DNA of 53,259 bases from contig CAKZOK010000187.1 in assembly GCA_937136415.1 (NCBI GenBank), positions 1 through 53,259 on the forward strand. The letters run 5' to 3'. Numbering within the stretch: position 1 is the first letter of the stretch; every line of letters begins with the position of its first letter. The position numbers and the translations under genes were made by a program. Of the stretch, positions 35,920-42,895 are shown piece by piece. This stretch comes from an uncultured Cytophagales bacterium (GTDB lineage: Bacteria; Bacteroidota; Bacteroidia; Cytophagales; Bernardetiaceae). The notes under the pieces were generated by a model. The model had not been told where the DNA came from and ran no database searches. It worked only from the letters and a program-made list of their open reading frames with translations.

Positions 35920-37419
35920 ATGACAAATAAAACAATCTATTTTTTAGTATTTTTAATTTTATACACCCTTCCTTTTGGGGTTTTTGGTCAGCTTTCAGCA
36001 TCTGCGCAAACAACTGAAAATGAAAGAATTAATAGTAATTATAAAAATAAAAGAAAAATTGTTCGTACATATTATGATATGGACAAAACCATTTTGAAAG
36101 CTGAATATTATTTTATTGGAGATGATAGCACAAATGTAGATGGAGAGTACAAACTTTTTCATGTTACAGGTGAATTGAAATCTATGGCTACTTTCAAAGA
36201 GGGCGAAATACAAGGAAAAGCGATTGAGTATTACCCAAATGGAAAAGAAAAATTAGTAGGCTCATATAAGGAAGGAAAAAAAGATGGAATCTTCAAAGAG
36301 TATTATTTTGAAGGTGGTTTGATGGCAGAATATGAGTGTAAGAATGATAAAAGAAACGGAAATGCAGTTGTTTATAATGAAAAACAAATTATTGTACAAG
36401 AGGCAAATTATCAAAATGACCTCCTAAATGGCATCATCAAAACATTTTATTCAGATGGAAAATTAAAAGCCAAAACTCCTTTTCAGTTGGGTAAAATAGA
36501 AGGGGTAGTGGAAGAGTATTATCAAGATGGACAACTAAAAAGAACAATTACTTTTGTAAACCACAAACCCAATGGAGAGGAAAAAACATTTTATCAAAAT
36601 GGTGTTTTGCGTACAATTACAACCTATTTAGATGGAGAAATGAATGGCGATTTTAAAAGTTATTACGACAATCAAATTTTAGAGTTAGAAACAATAAATA
36701 TTCATGGAAAGAAAAATGGGTATTTTAGAAGATATACAAAAGACAGCGTTTTGGTACAAGACGCAAGTTATAAAAATGGTCAATTAAATGGCGATAATAT
36801 TCTTTATTATGATAATGGAAAACTAAAACAAGAAATAAAATATCGCTCTGGGCAACAGCTTTTATCTAAAATTTATAAACAAAATGGACGTTTATTTAAA
36901 GAAATTGATTTTGGAAAAACAATAGAAGATAGAAAAGAAACTCATTATTATTCTAATGGAAATAAAGAAATGCAAATTGAGTTTTCTCAAGAGAAAAAAG
37001 TAGGTGAGTGGAAATATTTTTATACCAATGGAAAGAAAAAAACAGAAGAAAAATATAATGAAAACAAATTACATGGCAAGCGAGAAACATATTTTCAGAA
37101 TGGAAAAACACACCTAAAAGAAAATTATGCCTTTGGACATAAAAAAGGAATAACAAAAGAATATAATCAAAAAGGCGATTTAGTTTCTGAAATTGAATAT
37201 AAATTGAGCAAAAAATGGGGAGTTGCTACTTATTTTTATGCAAATGGAAAAATATCGGCAGAAGGACATTTTTATAAAAATATTAAAAATGGAAAATGGT
37301 ATTATTATAATAAAGACCAACAACTAACTAGAAGAGAAATTCATAGAAAAGGAAAAATATCTTCTGCAAAAACCTACCGAAGAGGAAAAATTCGTAAAAA
37401 ATCACCTTTCAAAAAATAA
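35920..37419 (+). CDS. Exported MORN_2-repeat protein
   Basis: A 499-residue protein with a signal peptide (1-24, ...PFGVFG). The rest is about sixteen copies of a roughly 23-residue unit of the form G-x-x-x-x-YYxNGkLkxxxxYkxGkxxG, the MORN_2 repeat. Automated labels often call such proteins YwqK-family antitoxins. Here the signal peptide, the length and the lack of a toxin gene argue for a periplasmic or surface protein of unknown role. The C terminus is strongly basic (KTYRRGKIRKKSPFKK), which could bind acidic polymers. It is monocistronic with a terminator. Confidence 0.88.
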   Translation: MTNKTIYFLVFLILYTLPFGVFGQLSASAQTTENERINSNYKNKRKIVRTYYDMDKTILKAEYYFIGDDSTNVDGEYKLFHVTGELKSMATFKEGEIQGKAIEYYPNGKEKLVGSYKEGKKDGIFKEYYFEGGLMAEYECKNDKRNGNAVVYNEKQIIVQEANYQNDLLNGIIKTFYSDGKLKAKTPFQLGKIEGVVEEYYQDGQLKRTITFVNHKPNGEEKTFYQNGVLRTITTYLDGEMNGDFKSYYDNQILELETINIHGKKNGYFRRYTKDSVLVQDASYKNGQLNGDNILYYDNGKLKQEIKYRSGQQLLSKIYKQNGRLFKEIDFGKTIEDRKETHYYSNGNKEMQIEFSQEKKVGEWKYFYTNGKKKTEEKYNENKLHGKRETYFQNGKTHLKENYAFGHKKGITKEYNQKGDLVSEIEYKLSKKWGVATYFYANGKISAEGHFYKNIKNGKWYYYNKDQQLTRREIHRKGKISSAKTYRRGKIRKKSPFKK

Positions 37420-37421
37420 CA

Positions 37422-37457
37422 AAAAAAATCCTAATCACACTGATTAGGATTTTTTTC
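37422..37457 (+). terminator. Terminator after the MORN-repeat gene
   Basis: AAATCCTAATCA and TGATTAGGATTT form a 12-bp stem with a 3-base loop and T-run. The A-run on the other side allows it to work in both directions. Confidence 0.9.
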
Positions 37458-37472
37458 TGAAAATTCAATGCC

Positions 37473-37506
37473 GTTGTTGGTGTTTTAGCGAAGCGACACC
37501 AACAAC
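37473..37506 (+). repeat. Dispersed palindrome, family A, copy 3
   Basis: The best-preserved copy: GTTGTTGGTGT, loop TTTAGCGAAGCG, then ACACCAACAAC. Preceded by AATGCC, as in the 53096 copy, and followed by the AACTTATC-TACTTTTT tail shared with the 26577 copy. It lies between two convergent genes. Confidence 0.85.
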
Positions 37507-37556
37507 CAAATAACTTATCATACTTTTTACAACACCACTAGATTTTTTTCTAAAAA

Positions 37557-38648
37557 TTAAGGAAGAAAAATAACTTGGTTAGGTGCTGCACCTGTTGGAT
37601 ATGTATTTTGAAGATTTCCATTTTTATCATAATGCAGTACTTCATTTCCTTCTAAAGTAGTAAAATTAGCAATTCCAACCCAAATATCGCCATTTTTAGG
37701 ATTAATACTCAATCCATAAGCACCATTCAAGATAATTGGAGTTGCTGCTTGCGAACTTGCATTGATAGGAAGTGCATAAATTCCACTGCTAAAATTATAA
37801 TACAAAATATCTTTATTTGGATTGATAGTTAATTTTCCACCCACATTCTCACTTCCTGCATTTAAAGGAATTGTTGTTTCGATAGAATTTGTAGCTGTAT
37901 TTATTTTATACAAATTTCCTGTTGGAGAAGTATAAGTTGCAAAATCTGTTTCTTGAGCAATTACCCAAAGATTTCCATTTTTATCCAAAACCATCTGACC
38001 AGGGCTATTTGGAGCAAAATCAATCGTCTTTTCTAATGTATTAGTAGAAGTGTTATAAACTGAAATTGAAGTACCAAAACTATTTGCTACAAAAGCCTGA
38101 TTTGTACGGCTATCAAAAACAATATTTTCAGAACCCGAACCATTTTCTATGGTTGTAATAATTTGCTCTGTTTGAGTGTCCAAAACAAGAATTTTTTCAG
38201 AAATATCATCAAAATTTCCCCACGTAGTAACATAGGCTTTATTATTTCCAATATCTGCCATATAACGAGGGTTGGCAAAATCCCCTGTAATTGTTGTGCT
38301 TTTTAAGAAAGTACCACGATTAACAACCTCAATTTTGTTGCTATTACTTACCATCAAATATGCTTCATCTCCCAAAATAGAAATAGATTGAAGATTATCA
38401 CCCAAAACCTGCCCAGTAACTGTCTGAAAAACCTCTTGTGTAAGCGCATTATTTTTAGAAATATGAGTAACAGAAGAATTATTTTGAAGAAAAACACCTT
38501 CATTAACTACCAACTGACCTTGTGCATATTCGCCTTCAAGAATATTTTCATCATCATTACTATCACATGAAAAAAGTGAAGTAGAAATAAGAACATACAA
38601 AAACATCGTCCAAATAGTAGGACGTAAATTACCAATACGAGTAAACAT
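37557..38648 (-). CDS. BtuG-like beta-propeller lipoprotein under B12 control
   Basis: A 363-residue lipoprotein with the lipobox LFSC at C28, then an acidic DSNDDE linker. The rest has the repeated pattern of YncE/DUF5074 beta-propellers (INTATNSIETTIPL, LDTQTEQIITTIENG, VYNTSTNTLEKTIDF). The gene follows a cobalamin riboswitch with no other gene between. Bacteroidota BtuG proteins are surface lipoproteins with a beta-propeller that capture vitamin B12 with very high affinity and hand it to BtuB. Fold, anchor and control together suggest that role here (inference). Unlike the usual locus, no btuB lies next to it. A shorter start at codon 15 (38606) is possible. Confidence 0.85.
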   Translation of the reverse strand: MFTRIGNLRPTIWTMFLYVLISTSLFSCDSNDDENILEGEYAQGQLVVNEGVFLQNNSSVTHISKNNALTQEVFQTVTGQVLGDNLQSISILGDEAYLMVSNSNKIEVVNRGTFLKSTTITGDFANPRYMADIGNNKAYVTTWGNFDDISEKILVLDTQTEQIITTIENGSGSENIVFDSRTNQAFVANSFGTSISVYNTSTNTLEKTIDFAPNSPGQMVLDKNGNLWVIAQETDFATYTSPTGNLYKINTATNSIETTIPLNAGSENVGGKLTINPNKDILYYNFSSGIYALPINASSQAATPIILNGAYGLSINPKNGDIWVGIANFTTLEGNEVLHYDKNGNLQNTYPTGAAPNQVIFLP

Positions 38649-38681
38649 AAAATATAAAAAAAAATAAAATGAAATAATGAC

Positions 38682-38703
38682 TTCAGTTTTTTCCCGAACT
38701 GAA
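38682..38703 (-). promoter_or_regulatory. Hairpin after the B12 box (expression platform candidate)
   Basis: On the minus strand TTCAGTT and AACTGAA enclose loop CGGGAAAA, 17 bases after the B12 box and 34 before the start codon. It is in the place of the P13 hairpin that makes the kissing loop in cobalamin riboswitches. A long U-rich stretch follows. Confidence 0.6.
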
Positions 38704-38717
38704 AGCTCAATAATAGA

Positions 38718-38930
38718 AAAGGCAGGTCTCCTGACTGATTTGAAAAATTGCTGACCTTCCCACCAAAATCAATTAATTGAAAATAGGCAGTGGTATGTAG
38801 AATGCAATTATTTTTTTAGTGTTGAAGTAATTATGATGAACCAAAACTAAAAATACAAATTCACAGTTGCGGGTACAGTTACGGAATAAATCCTGTAAAG
38901 ATAATCACCGTATTCCCTTTTCAGTATTTT
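38718..38930 (-). ncRNA. Cobalamin riboswitch
   Basis: On the minus strand the leader carries the conserved parts of the RF00174 class in order. These are GGGAATACGGTG, ACCCGCAACTGT (38863-38874), the CACTG segment, GGGAAGG, and the B12 box AGTCAGGAGACCTGCC (38721-38736). The only gene downstream encodes the beta-propeller lipoprotein, so adenosyl- or methylcobalamin should switch it off. By family knowledge such leaders act on transcription or translation; the hairpin after the box leaves both possible. Confidence 0.95.
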
Positions 38931-38964
38931 TTTGAGTAAAAAAATACCACCTTTTTTGAAGACA

Positions 38965-38972
38965 CAAAGGTA
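38965..38972 (-). promoter_or_regulatory. -7 element of the riboswitch transcript
   Basis: TACCTTTG on the minus strand matches TAnnTTTG and places the transcript start near 38958, just ahead of the riboswitch core. No clear TTG partner is seen. Confidence 0.6.
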
Positions 38973-39062
38973 ATATTTTTTAACGTATGATTTTTAATTA
39001 TTTTTTTTATACTCTCACACAAAATATGAATTTTTTGTGTGAAAATTATTATATTGAATCTT

Positions 39063-39341
39063 ATTTAAGGCAACTGTACCAAAATAATTAAGTATTGAAG
39101 TTGTTTAAGAATAGACAAGCCGTGTTCTGTGTGCCACAGAATATAGGTAAAAGTTTCATTTTCCGATAAAATTGAGTTTACAAACCTAATTCTATCGAAA
39201 AATAGCCATTCTTAAACAATTTCATTGATTAGAAACTAGGAACAAACTTTATATTAAAAAGTTGAATTATTATTCAAAGTAAAAATATTTGTTTAAAAGT
39301 CAGAAATAAGGTTTCAAAAATTTGGTACAGTTGCCCTAAAT
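39063..39341. mobile_element. MITE with GGCAACTGTACCAAA ends, holding a nested element
   Basis: GGCAACTGTACCAAA (39069-39083) and its exact complement (39321-39335) bound 267 bp. Including the flanks ATTTAA and CTAAAT, the inverted repeat reaches 20 of 21 positions. There is no coding capacity. A family B element (39097-39223) lies inside, near the left end. No target duplication is obvious. The right end is 38 bases before the start codon of the next gene. Confidence 0.75.
39097..39223 (+). repeat. Family B MITE-like repeat, 127-bp copy
   Basis: It begins GAAGTTGTTTAAGAATAG, passes through CGTGTTCTGTG-TGC-CACAGAA and GTAAAAGTTTC, and ends ATTCTTAAACAATTTC, which is the inverted start with one mismatch. 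Related copies are at 19697 and 29311 (minus). Confidence 0.75.
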
Positions 39342-39379
39342 CTTATTGACTTTACTATTTTAGAATAAACACATAATTT

Positions 39380-39817
39380 ATGGAAAATCTTATTACTTTG
39401 GATACACATAAAGTAGCTACTATCTCTCATTTACCAAACTTAAATGCTTTAGTTGTAGTTTGGAATAAAGGACTGGTACGAAGTGAAGAGTATCGTAAAC
39501 TTTGGACCACAGCAACACAATTTGCTGAAGAATATAAAATACAATATTGGCTTAATAATGAAACTAATCTACAAGTTATTTCTCCTGATGATTTAAAATG
39601 GGCTTTTGAAGAATGGTTTCCTGATAGTGTTGAAAAGTTAGGAATGAAAAGGCGAGTTGCTTTAGTGGTTTCCAAACGATTTTATACAGAAATGGGAACT
39701 TCTAACCTTATTCAAACTTTTGGTGAACAAGGAGAAGAAGCTATTTTTAAGCGTTTTAAAGATATAGAAGAGGCATATAATTGGCTAGGAAAAACTGAAC
39801 AGGAAGATATTCTCTAA
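39380..39817 (+). CDS. Small STAS-like protein, group C
   Basis: A 145-residue cytosolic protein without signal or membrane segment. The layout is ISHLPNLNALVVVWNKG (strand pair), a helix, QYWLNNETNLQVISPDDLKWAFEEW (a strand then a Ser-Pro and helix), RRVALVVSKRFYTEMG, then KRFKDIEEAYNWL. The closing F-x-D-x-EEAxxWL helix is common to the SpoIIAA-like/STAS-SEC14 family and to the other small proteins of this window. Pairwise identity with them is low, so this is a fold-level guess. A terminator separates it from the next gene, so it is its own transcript. Its upstream region is the right end of a MITE. Confidence 0.7.
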   Translation: MENLITLDTHKVATISHLPNLNALVVVWNKGLVRSEEYRKLWTTATQFAEEYKIQYWLNNETNLQVISPDDLKWAFEEWFPDSVEKLGMKRRVALVVSKRFYTEMGTSNLIQTFGEQGEEAIFKRFKDIEEAYNWLGKTEQEDIL

Positions 39818-39849
39818 CTCTATCTTTATTAGAATAATAAATTTAATCA

Positions 39850-39894
39850 CTTGACCTTTGGAGTATAAAAACTAAACTAAAGGTCAAGTTTTAT
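39850..39894 (+). terminator. Terminator between two STAS-like genes
   Basis: ACTTGACCTTT (39850-39860) and AAAGGTCAAGT (39880-39890) form a perfect 11-bp stem, followed by TTTTATCTTAT. Confidence 0.8.
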
Positions 39895-39936
39895 CTTATG
39901 TAAATTAATACAAGTATTCTAAGATATCTTAAAAAA

Positions 39937-40383
39937 ATGAAAGTAAAAATTATAGATAGAAAAAATTATTTGATTTCTATTGACAAAATCAAAAATCGTG
40001 TTTATTTTCAATTACATGGGCAATGCTTGTGGGAAGAAAAAGATATGGATTTTCTTTTTTTAGATTGGAAAGATACCATTGAAGAAACAAAAAAGAATTT
40101 TACAATTTTATCAGATATTCGTAATCTTCAAATTCAATCTCCCAAATTGGATAAAGCTCATGAAAAAACTCAAAAATATGTATCTGAAAATGGACTTTTA
40201 AAAATAGCTAGAGTTCTATCTAAAAATAATGATATTGTAAATTTGCAATTTGGAAGAATCATAAAACGCTCTGAAATGCCTAGTGATATATTTTACTTGC
40301 CTCAAGATGCTGAAGAATATTTAGATAAAGTAGTAAAACAGTTTGAAGAATCTCAAAAAAATAATAGAAATAATGCAAGTTAA
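39937..40383 (+). CDS. Small STAS-like protein, group B, copy 1
   Basis: A 148-residue cytosolic protein, related to the genes at 45413 and 45993. Shared blocks are Y-x-I-x-ID-x-x-KNRVYF near residue 11-24, W-x-x-x-I, FTILSDIRNLQIQS (55-68), ENGLLKIARV, NLQ-x-x-RI and DAEEYLDK. The segment FTxxSDIR...S is placed like the STAS strand and phospho-loop. The serine (S68) is kept in all three group B members. Downstream, the nucleotidyltransferase start overlaps its end by 11 bases, so the two are coupled. Confidence 0.75.
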   Translation: MKVKIIDRKNYLISIDKIKNRVYFQLHGQCLWEEKDMDFLFLDWKDTIEETKKNFTILSDIRNLQIQSPKLDKAHEKTQKYVSENGLLKIARVLSKNNDIVNLQFGRIIKRSEMPSDIFYLPQDAEEYLDKVVKQFEESQKNNRNNAS

Positions 40384-41185
40384 TTTAGAAAATGCAATAC
40401 CGAAAAATATTCAAATTTATATAGAAGAATGCTTGAAAAAAGTAGAACAAGAAAAAAATATCAAAATTCTTTATGCTTGTGAAAGTGGAAGTCGTGCTTG
40501 GGGATTTGATTCGCCTGATAGCGATTATGATGTTCGTTTTTTGTTTGTTCATCAAAAACAAAAATATTTAGCTGTTAATTCGCCTTTAGATTCTATTGAT
40601 AAATTTTTTGATAATGATGTGGATTTGTCAGCTTGGGATATTAAAAAAACGCTTGGGCTTTTATTAAAATCAAATGCAACCCCCTTTGAATGGCTGCAAT
40701 CACCTATTTTGTACAGACAAAATAAAGAAACCGAACATTTTAGAAATCTATTTTGGGAGCTATCAAAAGAATATTTTTCTGCCAAAACACTCATTTTTCA
40801 TTATCTCGGAATAGCAAAAGGAATGCTCTCAAAAGTTGAGAATAACCAAATTTCTATCAAAAAATATTTTTATGTTTTACGTCCTGTTTTGGCAGCTTAT
40901 TATATCAAAACAAGAAATGAAGCTGCACCAATGGAATTTAAGTTTTTGGTCGAAAACTTAAATAACTTTGAAAAGAATACTTCTAATATAGAAATAAAAA
41001 AAGCCATTGAAAATCTTTGGAAACAAAAAATGCTTGCAAAGGAAAGTGATAAAATAGAAATACCTACTTTTATTCATTCCTTTGTTAAAAAACAAATTTC
41101 TGAATGTGGAATGTATGCCAGCAATTTGAAAAGAGAAGAAAAAAAGATTGAGCCTTTAAATGAGTTTTTTAGAAATTTATTCTAA
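40373..41185 (+). CDS. RlaP-type nucleotidyltransferase
   Basis: A 270-residue cytosolic protein of the polymerase-beta superfamily. The motif GSRAWGFDSPDSDYDVRF (39-56) provides the GS helix and the metal aspartates D51 and D53. A third-acid region lies in NDVDLSAWDIKKTLGLLLKSNATPFEWLQSPILY. This is the YcgL/RlaP (PF10127) group, associated in some bacteria with RNA repair, though the substrate is unproven. An in-frame ATG at 40343 would add ten residues and overlap the previous gene by 41 bases. I use ATG 40373, which overlaps by 11. It is coupled to the STAS-like gene before it and meets the MBOAT gene tail to tail with a 4-base overlap. Confidence 0.88.
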   Translation: MQVNLENAIPKNIQIYIEECLKKVEQEKNIKILYACESGSRAWGFDSPDSDYDVRFLFVHQKQKYLAVNSPLDSIDKFFDNDVDLSAWDIKKTLGLLLKSNATPFEWLQSPILYRQNKETEHFRNLFWELSKEYFSAKTLIFHYLGIAKGMLSKVENNQISIKKYFYVLRPVLAAYYIKTRNEAAPMEFKFLVENLNNFEKNTSNIEIKKAIENLWKQKMLAKESDKIEIPTFIHSFVKKQISECGMYASNLKREEKKIEPLNEFFRNLF

Positions 41186-42729
41186 AATTGGAAATAAATA
41201 AAAGGTTGCACTCCCTCTGATTGAGTATGTAAAATGACTTGAATAACAACTAAAAAACAAATCGCTTTTGCCCAAAAAGGAAGAGATGCAAAATAATTCC
41301 CTATATTTTGGTATGATAATTTGGAACTAAAATGTAAAAATAATCCTATAACTAACATCACAACAAATAAAGGGCGAGTTTCCCAAAAAGGAAAGGCATA
41401 ATTCAATTCTGTTGTTGTAATTATTTTTTGAATAGAAAACCACGCCTTTTCAAAACTTTCAGCTCTAAAAAAGACCCATAAAAAAGCCACAAAATGAAAA
41501 GTAACTAACCAACCTAAAGTATTTTTTAAGTAATGAAACAAATTATTTATAAATAAAGAAAGAGTGTTTTTTTCTAGTTTTGGTTCTGTATTATTTTCAT
41601 CTTGCTTCTTTAATTTTGAAAGAATGGTTAAGTAAATTTTATGAATAACTAGACCAATTCCGTGCATTCCACCCCAAAAAACAAACTTCCAATCTGCTCC
41701 GTGCCAAAAACCACCAATCAACATTGTTGCCATAAGTGCCAAATACATTCTCAAAATACCATGACGATTTCCACCCAAAGGAATATAAATATAATCTCTC
41801 AACCACGTGGAAAGTGAAATATGCCAACGTCTCCAAAAATCTGTAATTGAAGTTGCTAAATAAGGACGGTCAAAATTAATACACAACTCATATCCCATCA
41901 ACATAGCAAGCCCAATCGCCATATCAGAGTACCCAGAAAAATCACAATAAATCTGAATAGTATAACCATACATCGCCAAAAGATGCTCAAAACCTGTGTA
42001 TCCATCAAGATTTGAGTAAATCAAATCTACATATTGTGCAATATAATCAGCCAAGACAGCTTTCTTAAATAATCCTTTCAAAATCCAAAAAAGTCCCCAA
42101 CCTAAAGTAACAGAATCAAAGGATAATTTTTGTCTAATTTGGGGTAAAAAATCTTTTGCTCTGACAATAGGACCAGCCACAAGTTGAGGAAAAAAACTAA
42201 GATAAAATGTAAAATCAAACAAATTATGAGAAGCTGGAATTGTTTTTTTATAAACATCAACCACATAACTAATGGCTTGAAATGTAAAAAATGAAATACC
42301 AATTGGAAGAAAAATAGATTCTATTTGAATATTTTGAGAAGTAATGGTATTCCAATTTTTGAGAAAGAAAAAAGTATATTTAAAATAAAAAAGCAAACCA
42401 ACATTTATTAAAATATTTGTCCAAAGAACAAGTTTTCTATTCTTTTTTAATTGAAATGAATCTAGTAAAATCCCACTTAAATAATTAAAAATAGATGAAA
42501 AGGCAAGTAAAAAAACAAAACCACCACTAGATTTATAATAGAAAAAAAAACTAAAAATAATTACATAAAAAATACGCAGCCAATCATTTTTATAAAGAAG
42601 AATATACCCACCATAAAAAACAAGGAAAAGCACCAAAAAAATTCCACTATTAAAAAGTAGAGGGGCATCTTGAGCGTAAATTAAAAAATTATTTAAGAGG
42701 TGGTGTATTAATCTTTCTAATTCTATCAT
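41182..42729 (-). CDS. MBOAT O-acyltransferase (AlgI-like)
   Basis: A 515-residue polytopic inner-membrane acyltransferase. The family motifs are YCDFSGYSDMAIG (261-273), WRRWHISLSTWLRDYIYIPLGG (299-320) and GGFWHGADW with the catalytic His at 343, then the WGGMHG segment. AlgI-type members pass acyl, usually acetyl, groups across the membrane to an AlgJ/SGNH-type partner that modifies an extracellular polysaccharide. No such partner is next to it, so the acceptor is unknown. It is monocistronic and divergent from the phosphatase gene at 42896. Confidence 0.93.
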   Translation of the reverse strand: MIELERLIHHLLNNFLIYAQDAPLLFNSGIFLVLFLVFYGGYILLYKNDWLRIFYVIIFSFFFYYKSSGGFVFLLAFSSIFNYLSGILLDSFQLKKNRKLVLWTNILINVGLLFYFKYTFFFLKNWNTITSQNIQIESIFLPIGISFFTFQAISYVVDVYKKTIPASHNLFDFTFYLSFFPQLVAGPIVRAKDFLPQIRQKLSFDSVTLGWGLFWILKGLFKKAVLADYIAQYVDLIYSNLDGYTGFEHLLAMYGYTIQIYCDFSGYSDMAIGLAMLMGYELCINFDRPYLATSITDFWRRWHISLSTWLRDYIYIPLGGNRHGILRMYLALMATMLIGGFWHGADWKFVFWGGMHGIGLVIHKIYLTILSKLKKQDENNTEPKLEKNTLSLFINNLFHYLKNTLGWLVTFHFVAFLWVFFRAESFEKAWFSIQKIITTTELNYAFPFWETRPLFVVMLVIGLFLHFSSKLSYQNIGNYFASLPFWAKAICFLVVIQVILHTQSEGVQPFIYFQF

Positions 42730-42895
42730 ATCTTAATTTTAGAATAATATTGAATTTTATTACTTTTTTATAGTATTATTTTATATAAAAAATTATTTAA
42801 CAAATTTGAATTTCAAATTTATACTATATTTATTATTTTTTATTGTAATTTAGATTTATCAAATTTTTATTTAAGGCATCTGACCTTCTTTCGCA

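Noticed and set aside
35920..37419. YwqK antitoxin of a toxin-antitoxin pair
   Set aside because: The MORN_2 repeats give that label automatically. It has a signal peptide and no toxin gene adjoins.
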